The notes beneath the pieces are model-generated. The model searched no databases. It was given only the letters and a program-made list of their open reading frames with translations, and was not told the DNA's origin. DNA of 64,000 bases from Paenibacillus helianthi (lineage in GTDB: Bacteria; Bacillota; Bacilli; Paenibacillales; Paenibacillaceae): positions 62,001-126,000 of the forward strand of contig NZ_LVWI01000092.1 of assembly GCF_001909055.1 (NCBI RefSeq), read 5' to 3'. Shown here piece after piece: positions 35,978 through 42,923 of this stretch. Each line of letters starts with the position of its first letter. The stretch's first letter is position 1. Position numbers and translations under genes: made by a program.

Positions 35978-36057
35978 AATTCCCCTCTGTTCTTCCTTCA
36001 TTGCCCTCTCCCCCTTCCGTTAGTCACAGTATATCCAGAACTATGCTTAGAAAAAAA

Positions 36058-36082
36058 CAAAAACGCGGGATAAGCTCCCGCG
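36058..36082 (-). terminator. Intrinsic terminator of the 92-residue gene
   Basis: CGCGGGA (36064-36070) pairs with TCCCGCG (36076-36082) across a five-base loop, and on the minus strand TTTTTG follows. It lies 24 bp past the stop of the gene at 36106. Confidence 0.85.
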
Positions 36083-36105
36083 CCGTCATGATCCGTCCGT
36101 TTAAG

Positions 36106-36384
36106 TTATTCTGCGATTGCCTTGTCGATCCATTCGTCCCCGAGCATTTGCCCTTCGAAATCAGCTGTGAAAGCCTCCATGCATTTACAGATGAAGTCTT
36201 TGCGGCATACCGGACATGGTGTCTTAAGCAGGCGGCTGATGTTCGTCATTTTCCATTCCGGAAACCGATTGTAGAACGCGCGGCACTCCGTTCCGTCAGC
36301 AAGCTTGATAATGAACTCGTACAATCCTTCCTTATCGTTGCTGCTGGCTTTGGTCACATTCGTAATATTCGGTCTGTAAGACAT
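36106..36384 (-). CDS. Small cysteine-rich protein of unknown function
   Basis: A 92-residue cytoplasmic protein, MSYRPNITNVTKAS and so on, with a CPVCRKDFICKC cluster (four Cys in a CxxC...CxC arrangement) that could bind zinc. I do not recognise the family. The ATG at 36384 has GGGTG six bases upstream; a GTG and an ATG lie three and two codons earlier. It has its own terminator, which supports a real gene. Flanked by the DCC protein and ohr, both linked to thiol chemistry, though a link is only suggestive. Confidence 0.6.
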   Translation of the reverse strand: MSYRPNITNVTKASSNDKEGLYEFIIKLADGTECRAFYNRFPEWKMTNISRLLKTPCPVCRKDFICKCMEAFTADFEGQMLGDEWIDKAIAE

Positions 36385-36597
36385 CTTCATCACCCATTAT
36401 TTAAATTTTTGGTAGTTAATAGCACACGCGACATTAACAGATACTTAGACATATTAAAGAATTTTAGGGGTGATGTCAACCAAAGCAGACTCTCTGGACT
36501 TGCATTTATGCGTTTACCTGAATTTCCCGACTCCATTTAGACATTATTTCCAGAAACCTTATATATATGCCATCCATTTAGGGAGAACACCAAAAAA

Positions 36598-36615
36598 CCG
36601 GACATATCTGTCCGG
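36598..36615. terminator. Hairpin terminator downstream of ohr
   Basis: CCGGACA and TGTCCGG pair across a four-base loop. On the minus strand six T residues follow directly, about 50 bp after the ohr stop; on the plus strand CTTATTTTAG follows, so it may work in both directions. Confidence 0.85.
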
Positions 36616-36664
36616 CTTATTTTAGATATAAACATTACTGTCTGCAAGCCACTCCTTACCATTG

Positions 36665-37099
36665 TTACAGCACGTTAAGTTCAACCTCTATATTGCCGCG
36701 TGTTGCCTTAGAGTAAGGGCAGAAGGCATGAGCCTTCTCGGCCAAATCCTCCGCCTTCGCACGTTCAATTCCGGGCAGGCTCACATCCAGTCTTACGGCC
36801 AGTTTGAAGCCTCCGTCGCTCTCATCCTTGCCGATCAGCACATTGGAAGTCACGACGACATCCTGAAGCTTCACACCCTCTTTACGGGCAATATTCGCCA
36901 GCGCACTTTCATAACATGCACCATAGCCTGCAGCGAACAGCTGCTCCGGATTTGTACCCATGCCCCCCGGTCCACCTAGCTCCTTCGGCATTTTCAAATC
37001 ATGCTTGAGAGCACCGTCCGAGGATTCCACTGAACCTTCGCGTCCACCCCGTACCGTAGCTGAAGCCGTGTATAATGCTTTCATTTTCAATGCTGTCAT
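36665..37099 (-). CDS. ohr: Organic hydroperoxide resistance protein Ohr
   Basis: A thiol peroxidase that reduces organic and fatty-acid hydroperoxides. 144 residues, the usual length. The reactive Cys62 is in FAAGYGACYESAL and the resolving Cys127 in HAFCPYSKATRGNI. The conserved Arg of the active site lies in the N-terminal half (GGREGSV). AAGGAGCGG precedes the ATG at 37099. It is divergent from the glutathione peroxidase gene, and an OhrR-like site lies between them. Confidence 0.95.
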   Translation of the reverse strand: MTALKMKALYTASATVRGGREGSVESSDGALKHDLKMPKELGGPGGMGTNPEQLFAAGYGACYESALANIARKEGVKLQDVVVTSNVLIGKDESDGGFKLAVRLDVSLPGIERAKAEDLAEKAHAFCPYSKATRGNIEVELNVL

Positions 37100-37225
37100 C
37101 GCCTATCCGCTCCTTTTCAAGCCAAATTTTTACTTCCGCATACTTCTAACTTAAACCACTGGCACATTTTGAAACGAATACGCAATATTGTTACAGCCTT
37201 TTAGCTTGCTTCTTTTAATAAATAG

Positions 37226-37243
37226 TGTAAAATTAAATTGTGA
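37226..37243. promoter_or_regulatory. OhrR-like operator between ohr and gpx
   Basis: The sequence TGTAAAATTAAATTGTGA closely resembles the Bacillus OhrR half-operator TACAATTAAATTGTA (13 of 15 matched). It overlaps a plausible promoter for the gpx gene (TTGCTT, 16 bp, TAAAAT) and lies 130 bp from the ohr start. No ohrR gene is visible in the window. This is a consensus match only. Confidence 0.45.
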
Positions 37244-37270
37244 TAAATCAATGTTCGGGAGGAATTATCC

Positions 37271-37753
37271 ATGAGTATTTATGATTTTGAAGCAAACACA
37301 CTGCGAGGCCAGGAAGAATCACTGTCCAAGTACAAAGGCAAAGTGCTGCTCGTCGTCAATACAGCCAGTAAGTGCGGATTCACTCCTCAGTATAAGGGTC
37401 TCCAGGAAGTGTACGATAAATTTAAGGACCGCGGTTTTGAAGTGCTTGGTTTCCCCAGCAATCAGTTCGCCGGCCAGGAGCCGGGTGAGAGTGAAGATAT
37501 TGCAGAGTTCTGCGAGATCAATTACGGCGTAACCTTCCCGATGTACGAGAAAGTTGATGTAAAAGGCAACGAAGCTCATCCGTTATTCAAATACCTCTCC
37601 AAGGAAGCACCAGGCGTACTGGGCTCTAAGAGCGTCAAATGGAATTTCACCAAGTTCCTGGTTGACCAGGAGGGCCGGGTGCTGAAACGGTTCTCCCCGC
37701 AGACTACACCGGATCAGATTGAAGCGGATATTGCCAAGCTGCTTGGAAAATAA
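37271..37753 (+). CDS. Glutathione-peroxidase family thiol peroxidase (BsaA/Gpo-like)
   Basis: A 160-residue Cys-type Gpx, most likely thioredoxin-dependent since Firmicutes usually lack glutathione. The peroxidatic Cys35 is in NTASKCGFTPQY, the Gln in FPSNQFAGQEP and the Trp in VKWNFTKFLVD complete the catalytic tetrad. A second Cys in FCEINYGVTFP is the likely resolving residue. GGGAGGAATT precedes the ATG. Followed by a strong terminator. Likely co-regulated with ohr. Confidence 0.93.
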   Translation: MSIYDFEANTLRGQEESLSKYKGKVLLVVNTASKCGFTPQYKGLQEVYDKFKDRGFEVLGFPSNQFAGQEPGESEDIAEFCEINYGVTFPMYEKVDVKGNEAHPLFKYLSKEAPGVLGSKSVKWNFTKFLVDQEGRVLKRFSPQTTPDQIEADIAKLLGK

Positions 37754-37766
37754 TCACCGCGTAAAC

Positions 37767-37819
37767 AAAAGAGACTCTTCACGCAGGGCCCGGTGCCTTG
37801 CGGGATAGAGTCTCTTTTT
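37767..37819 (+). terminator. Intrinsic terminator of the peroxidase gene
   Basis: AAAAGAGACTCT (37767-37778) pairs with AGAGTCTCTTTT (37807-37818), with an inner stem near CCCGGTGCC, followed by T residues. The A-T symmetry makes it usable for the convergent gene too. Confidence 0.88.
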
Positions 37820-37847
37820 GATACGGACTATATACTTTTCCTCCACA

Positions 37848-38599
37848 TTATCCTTGATAAAAAAATGCCTGATGTTTAAATTCCTCCCACTTCGGAGTCT
37901 TGAATGCAGAACATAACCCTTCACTTTGGTAGTAAGAGATCGCTCCAGTCAACTGCTCCAGATTACATGGATTCCCTGTGCGATTCATTTCACCGATTAT
38001 TTCTATCGTCTTTTCAACGGCTTTCGCCTTCACAAAACAATTCAGACATTCCCAGTACAGCCTTGGTTCTTCCTGTAATGCTTGTTCCAAATAAATTCCC
38101 CACTCATACCACCCATACTCGTCTAAATCAGTCAGGTTTTCTATGGGCAATTGCTTTGGAGCCAACATCGGTGGATACGCACAACCACTCTACGATGTTA
38201 TAACCTTTGTCAAAACAGGATTGAACGACTGCTGAAGCGGCCTTGTTGGCCAACCCCATTTTTCTGTAGCTGGAATCCGTGTGAATTCCCACAGCAATTC
38301 TGTCTCTGGCATAACAGTCGCTTATGGACCAACTGACGATTGTATCCTGATAACGAATATAGCAGCCGCAACCTGCTTTATCCAAATGCTCATCGCTCCC
38401 CCATGCCTCTACCCAATCGTAAATTTTGTCTGCGTTCACGTAGTTTTTATGCCGAAGCACCTTCAGATCAACCATTTCCAAAACATAACCTTCAGGCAGA
38501 GAAAGAACAGCCGGAGTAAACTCTTCGCGGGTTAAGGTGTAATCAATCATGTTTAGAAGTATCAGAAATCGAAATAAATGAACTATAGCTTTTTTTCAT
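37848..38599 (-). pseudogene. Frameshifted GNAT acetyltransferase (GNAT_acetyltran-like)
   Basis: The main body is an open frame from 38550 to 38128 with GCYIRYQDTIVSWSISDCYA and VGIHTDSSYRKMGLANKAASA, the acetyl-CoA-binding core of a GNAT. It ends abruptly after GSKAIAHRKPD. The C-terminal part continues in another frame (stop at 37848) with DLDEYGWYEWGIYLEQ and PKWEEFKHQAFF. A single-base shift near 38140-38160 joins them. At the other end, the only good ribosome site (GGAGG) serves an ATG at 38599 in yet another frame (MKKSYSSFISISDTSK), which would need a second shift near 38550. Either two lesions or sequencing errors. Confidence 0.65.
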
Positions 38600-38648
38600 C
38601 TCAATTCCTCCTATTTGTACTTCGTACAGTGAAAGATCACTCATAAAA

Positions 38649-39407
38649 TCATTCACAAATATATACAGATTCGGGGTAATACCTCAATTTTTGTTGAATA
38701 TGCATTATGAAATCAAGCCAATTACGTCCACTAGCTGCAGGTTCCATGTATTCCAAAGGGATTTTCAGGTTCAACAGCCGGTTATTTACAGAAAAGTGCG
38801 TAACTCCTGTTGGTAACTGGTCCTTTCTAGACACAATATTATTTATCTCTTTCATACTAATGTTATAAAACTCAACCAGTACATCGTCCCCAATAATCTC
38901 ACTCTTGCTTAACTCACTAACTCTTACAAAATATTTGCTGCTATATTTTGCAATAATACTATGCATTGCTTCCACAAAGCTCATTAATTTTTGATCGTCA
39001 ATTAAATAAAAATAAAAGACTTCTTGTTTTGAGTCTGTTATTTTAAACGCATATCTTTGATTACCGAGCTCCTTCTTTGTTCGTATCACATTTTTATCTG
39101 TAAAATCTTTTAACCATGCACCTGCTTTTACAAGATGAGACCACATTGTAAGTTCTACATCATCTTCCTCTACAATTTGACAAGCAACCGTTCTAAAGCC
39201 CAGCTCCTTTAAAGATAAAAAACGATGAACTCCATCGATTATCATATAATCATGTTCATTAATTCTGGTTGTGACTATAGGGTTTATCAATATTTTTTCA
39301 TTTGATATAGCTGACATTGTTATTTCCAATCTTGTTGCCTGGAAGCTTTCATGCATTTTAATGTTATCGACAGACAACAGTTTTAATGAGGTTTTCAAAT
39401 CAATCAT
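38649..39407 (-). CDS. SbnI-like free L-serine kinase (ParB/sulfiredoxin fold)
   Basis: A 252-residue protein with the same plan as staphylococcal SbnI: LLSVDNIKMHESFQATRLE with Glu20, MIIDGVHRFLSLKELGF with Asp58, LPTGVTHFSVNNRLLNLKIPL and a C-terminal PESVYICE. Glu20 and Asp58 coincide with the positions I recall as catalytic in the staphylococcal enzyme. SbnI phosphorylates free serine with ATP to give O-phospho-L-serine, the substrate of SbnA; sbnA and sbnB homologues lie 7-10 kb away in the same cluster. GGAGACAGT precedes the ATG at 39407. An inverted repeat is just upstream. It marks the left edge of the biosynthetic cluster. SbnI of staphylococci also binds DNA and haem; this is not evident here. 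Confidence 0.8.
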   Translation of the reverse strand: MIDLKTSLKLLSVDNIKMHESFQATRLEITMSAISNEKILINPIVTTRINEHDYMIIDGVHRFLSLKELGFRTVACQIVEEDDVELTMWSHLVKAGAWLKDFTDKNVIRTKKELGNQRYAFKITDSKQEVFYFYLIDDQKLMSFVEAMHSIIAKYSSKYFVRVSELSKSEIIGDDVLVEFYNISMKEINNIVSRKDQLPTGVTHFSVNNRLLNLKIPLEYMEPAASGRNWLDFIMHIQQKLRYYPESVYICE

Positions 39408-39425
39408 ACTGTCTCCTTAATTACC

Positions 39426-39451
39426 AATAGATTTAGTAACAATAATCTATT
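39426..39451. promoter_or_regulatory. Inverted repeat upstream of the serine-kinase gene
   Basis: AATAGATT (39426-39433) and AATCTATT (39444-39451) form perfect 8-base arms with a 10-base spacer, 18 bases upstream of the ATG. Position and size fit a repressor operator overlapping the promoter. It is not a Fur-type sequence. Confidence 0.35.
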
Positions 39452-39846
39452 AATTGTTAGCATTTTGATGTTACTCATTTAACAATCCCCCCATTAATAA
39501 CGTACTTCACCGCAACTAAATCCATATATTTAATATTCAACCAACAAAAAATATTACATGCGGTGGCCGGGCAGAATCACCCTTGCCATAAGAATCTGGT
39601 ACGAGATATTCATAAGGGCACCGGTCAATGTATTTCGGCCGCCACTTTGACCAGAGGCGGAGGATCAACGCTAGACATAATAAAGATAATTAATAGACCT
39701 CAGTGTCTTTATCTTAGGCTAAGCAGGCCTTTAAAGTAATGTGGAGAATTATATTACAATAAAAAATAAATTGATGACAGGGATACTTATGCTGTCCGTC
39801 ACTCTGTGCCTTTCAAATGAACACTCATCCAATTGGAGGAATTAAT
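39452..39846. other. Intergenic region with a GC-rich relic
   Basis: About 395 bp between divergent genes. Most is AT-rich, but 39560-39670 is clearly richer in GC. On the minus strand it holds an open frame of about 50 codons without start (including RPKYIDRCPYEYLVPDSYGK) that I cannot assign. It may be a fragment of an older gene or mobile element. The ribosome site of the next gene is at 39832-39839. Confidence 0.4.
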
Positions 39847-40851
39847 TTGTCAATACAGTTGCCATTAGGTGATTCACCAATAAATGGATATCAACATCAT
39901 GCTTTTCCTCTTCTTATTAGCTCTTTACACCCCGATTTTTTTCAATGGTTTAATTGTAATTATATTCAAATATACTGTAATAAGGATATAGGATCTGGAC
40001 TAAGTTTTAACTTTTATGACTTTCCAAGCCTAAAATCAAAATCACCATTTCTAGGCGAAATGTACATCCCAAAAAGTTTAATTGAACGATATGTTAATCC
40101 TATAAAATTTCTAATCGATTCATTGGAGAATAACCACTATATAGTGACGTTTGTTGATGAATTTTATATACCTGAAAGAGTTGCGTATCAAAAATATCAT
40201 TATATACACGACATCCTTATATATGGATATGATAACACAAGGAAAATTTTCAACGTTGCTGGATACAATAACAAAAGAGTTCTTGGAACTTCCGAAGTAG
40301 AGTTCTTAAATTTCGAAAAAGCTTTTTATAGTACATTAGCAACAGGAGACTTAGCTAAATGGGCTGATGGCATGCACTTATTACAATTAAAACCGGAAAA
40401 TTCATACAACTTTGATTTAGAGATTTTCATAGAATTTATAGAAGATTATTTATCTTCAAGTGATACCTCTTATAGATTAAGAATGTACGAAAATAACAAC
40501 AATAAATTCATTTATGGTATGGATACTTATAATTCAATTATCAAATACCTTATGCATATAGAAGATGAAATAGATATACGTTTTTTTCATATATTCTATG
40601 AACATAAGAAATGTATGTTTTCTAGAATACGTTTTTTAATCGATGAATTGGGTATCCATTTTAACCCTTTAATCCTAGAAGAATATTTTGATATAGAAAG
40701 GAACGCCTTGATATCTCGAAATCTCAGTTTGAAATACGAGATTATACGACAAGAGCAAGTAATCAGTAAAATCATACAAATCATAAGAGAAATTAAGTGT
40801 AAAGAAGATCACGCATTGAATTTGTTGGTTAATGATTTAAAAAATACATGA
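39847..40851 (+). CDS. BtrH_N-like protein, putative inactive acyltransferase
   Basis: A 334-residue protein in an AT-rich gene. The central part IVTFVDEFYIPERVAYQKYHYIHDILIYGYDNTRKIFNVAGY carries the His strand and following Asp/Asn turn of the butirosin BtrH N-terminal family (C39-like fold), which transfers acyl groups from carrier proteins to amines. At the N terminus, where the family has its Cys, the sequence reads INGYQHHAFPLL: histidine replaces cysteine. The C-terminal 130 residues are helical. The frame opens at 39817, but GGAGG sits six bases before the TTG at 39847. It is the only cluster gene on the plus strand. A homologous, intact domain ends the PKS at 48832. Confidence 0.6.
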   Translation: MSIQLPLGDSPINGYQHHAFPLLISSLHPDFFQWFNCNYIQIYCNKDIGSGLSFNFYDFPSLKSKSPFLGEMYIPKSLIERYVNPIKFLIDSLENNHYIVTFVDEFYIPERVAYQKYHYIHDILIYGYDNTRKIFNVAGYNNKRVLGTSEVEFLNFEKAFYSTLATGDLAKWADGMHLLQLKPENSYNFDLEIFIEFIEDYLSSSDTSYRLRMYENNNNKFIYGMDTYNSIIKYLMHIEDEIDIRFFHIFYEHKKCMFSRIRFLIDELGIHFNPLILEEYFDIERNALISRNLSLKYEIIRQEQVISKIIQIIREIKCKEDHALNLLVNDLKNT

Positions 40852-40874
40852 AAACAACTATTACCGGGATATAA

Positions 40875-41231
40875 GCACACAGAAGGCAAAGGCTTTTTTC
40901 CGTGAGCTTTACGGCTCTCCTTAACCTCCTGCTCCAATTCCTGCAGATGGGTTGGGGCGTTTCCTTAGAACCTCAAGCGTGTAGAGGTTTTTATTGGCAT
41001 TGGCTGGATAAGCATAGAATCGGTAATCAGTAGACGTTTTGTAATTATGTGGTGGAAGATCGCAAGCCGGACCAATTCATCAAAGATATCCTGAAAAACA
41101 GAAGTTCCCACAACCAGTTATTCCGGTTCCAGCTAATGGTGGAATGGGCGGGAACCCGCTCAGGCCAGGTTTATATCGATCTCTTTTACCAATACAGGTT
41201 CCGAGCGGATGCCAAATCAGCATCATTTTAA
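40875..41231 (+). pseudogene. Decayed coding fragment, family not recognised
   Basis: A frame of about 118 codons is interrupted by a single TAG at 41031. Before it: FLQMGWGVSLEPQACRGFYW and HWLDKHRIGNQ; after it: TFCNYVVEDRKPDQFIKDIL, then FRFQLMVEWAGTRSGQVYID and LFYQYRFR, stop at 41231. The residue composition looks protein-like across the stop, and there is no start codon with ribosome site. I do not recognise the family. Likely a pseudogene remnant left by rearrangement next to the cluster edge; 41232-41484 holds nothing recognisable. Confidence 0.45.
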
Positions 41232-41484
41232 ATAAACGGACGGGTGAAATCTAGAGCCTTCCCATGCTAGAGCCATAGAACAGATGAACTTTTCATTAAA
41301 AAAACGAAAAATTCATGTGCGAATGAACTGACGCAAGAGGTGATACCGGATTTAGAATTCCTTATAGGAATAACTTATTGAGGAAGACCCCCTTTCCCTT
41401 AGATAGCGCTTTCATCTCACTTCAAATTAGTTCGTATTCTATTGCTTTACTTCCCCGTTCTCTCGTGGTTATGTATTTTTGTTA

Positions 41485-42294
41485 TTACTGAGATTCTGTT
41501 TGGATATAATGAACTAAATCATCAATGGTTTGTAGCTTTTCCATAGATAGAAAGTCATCAGATACTTTAATCCCAAATTCCGACTCTACGTTATAAATAA
41601 GCTTAATGAAATAAATCGAATTAATTCCGTTACTAATAAATTTATTGCTAAGTGATGTTAACGTTGAAAGTTGAAGCAATTCTTTGATCATGTTTTCAAC
41701 TCGTTGCCTTACTTCAAGCCAAGGACACTGTATTGGATTCAGCAAAGTATTCGTTGTTGAATCCATAGCTTCGAAACCGATATCAATTAACTTTTCTTGA
41801 CCCATTATATAAATCGCAAGCTTCGCTCGTTGCTGTCGCTTATCGATTTTCTTAATACGGTCTTCCATTCCGACCAATGGACCGGATAAAATAGTCAATT
41901 TGTTATTGCACAACCAAAATTTTGAGTATTCTATAGTATCAGTTTTAGGGTCGATTAGCTCAAAGAGTACTTCCATTTCTTCATCAGGGATCCACTTAAA
42001 AAAAACATCTTCATTTTGAAACTGAATATCCTTTTTGTTTCTGTAGTTAAGGAAAGATATTATATAGTGTATTTTTTTGATTTTATTGTATTTAGAAAAA
42101 TCCATTTTAGTTTGTAAAAACACATAACCAGGAAACATCATTTTAATGACATGCACTATTACGCCACTTTTCTTTTCAGGAACCTTTCTTTTGGGGATAA
42201 AACATTTGCAATCTACATTTCCCAATTCAATTTGAATCTGATACCTTACATATTCTTCCTCGCCGTTTTTTACAAATAACGCGTACCATTTCAT
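41485..42294 (-). CDS. loaP: LoaP-type transcription antiterminator fused to an acyl carrier protein domain
   Basis: A 269-residue two-part protein. Residues 1-110 are a NusG N-terminal (NGN) domain (KWYALFVKNGEEEYVRYQI, CFIPKRKVPEKKSG, MMFPGYVFLQ); 128-180 are a KOW domain with the LoaP hallmark LTILSGPLVGMEDRIKKID. LoaP proteins suppress termination in long antibiotic operons such as the difficidin and macrolactin ones. Residues 190-269 are a carrier domain: helix 1 VRQRVENMIKELL, then SNGINSIYFIKLIYNVESEF with Ser226 in the phosphopantetheine position, GIKVSDDFLSMEKLQTIDDLVHYI. One continuous frame; AGGTGG before the ATG at 42294. AT-rich. I know LoaP only as a single-unit protein, so the fusion is notable. 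Confidence 0.85.
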   Translation of the reverse strand: MKWYALFVKNGEEEYVRYQIQIELGNVDCKCFIPKRKVPEKKSGVIVHVIKMMFPGYVFLQTKMDFSKYNKIKKIHYIISFLNYRNKKDIQFQNEDVFFKWIPDEEMEVLFELIDPKTDTIEYSKFWLCNNKLTILSGPLVGMEDRIKKIDKRQQRAKLAIYIMGQEKLIDIGFEAMDSTTNTLLNPIQCPWLEVRQRVENMIKELLQLSTLTSLSNKFISNGINSIYFIKLIYNVESEFGIKVSDDFLSMEKLQTIDDLVHYIQTESQ

Positions 42295-42871
42295 CTAAAT
42301 ACCACCTACTAGAATATTGAAATGTACTATTTTAATCAATTCAAATCCTTATATAGAACTGTTTCTCATACAATAATCTTGAGCAAGGATCAGCTCTAGT
42401 GTTCGGGTATATTATCTCCTAGAATAATATTTCTCCTTCTTGAAATTTCGCAATAAATTTCACCCATAAAGTGATATTTAATTCACATTCATTTATTATT
42501 ATATACCACCCTCCCAAGTCCATCATTAGGATATTTTGTAGTATTTTTCCTAAATATGTCGAAAAAAGTAGCTTGCTAAATTATCGCAGCAAAGGTAGAA
42601 CCACATCAAACAGTGAAATTAAACCTGCGCGTTTGAGTCTGCTCCGGTCTACACCCTGACTTGTGGCGATCCCCCACAAAACTCGGCTGGCACGTGGTGC
42701 GGCAAAGTCAAATAGTAGCCGGGGTGAATCTTTTTCCGATCCAAAACTTGCAGCACTCAACTCAATTTCTCGTTGAAGAACAGCCCCCCGGCTAATACAG
42801 TCCCAATCTCTGACAACTTTTCACAAAAACTTCACGTGAACGTTATGGCTATTTACCAGTTACCTACTGTT
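42295..42871. other. Intergenic region between LoaP-ACP and the exporter
   Basis: About 580 bp. The half next to the LoaP gene is AT-rich and should hold its promoter. The stretch 42580-42760 is richer in GC, and its plus-strand translation (RSKGRTTSNSEIKPARLS, then SSRGESFSDPKLAAL with stops between) looks like decayed sequence, but I cannot assign it. No intact gene. Confidence 0.4.
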
Positions 42872-42910
42872 ATTCACCTGCCATACCGCTCTATTTTTGT
42901 AGAGGTGAAT
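42872..42910. repeat. Inverted repeat after the exporter gene
   Basis: ATTCACCT (42872-42879) and AGGTGAAT (42903-42910) form perfect arms around a 23-base loop, 13 bp past the stop of the exporter gene on the minus strand. No T-run follows, so it may be an RNA-protecting stem or a weak terminator. Confidence 0.4.
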
Positions 42911-42923
42911 ACTGCCCAACTTG

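Noticed and set aside
36001..36540. 179-codon plus-strand open frame
   Set aside because: Runs across the terminator and the antisense of the 92-residue gene; no ribosome site and shadow-like composition.
39420..39455. Fur box upstream of the SbnI-like gene
   Set aside because: The inverted repeat does not resemble the GATAATGATAATCATTATC consensus, and the cluster has no siderophore transport genes.
41049..41231. 60-codon stand-alone gene
   Set aside because: The same frame continues upstream through a single stop codon with protein-like sequence on both sides, so a decayed fragment is more likely than a small gene.
39500..42900. Intact insertion sequence in the cluster flank
   Set aside because: No transposase of full length, no terminal inverted repeats with target duplications were found; only unassignable fragments.
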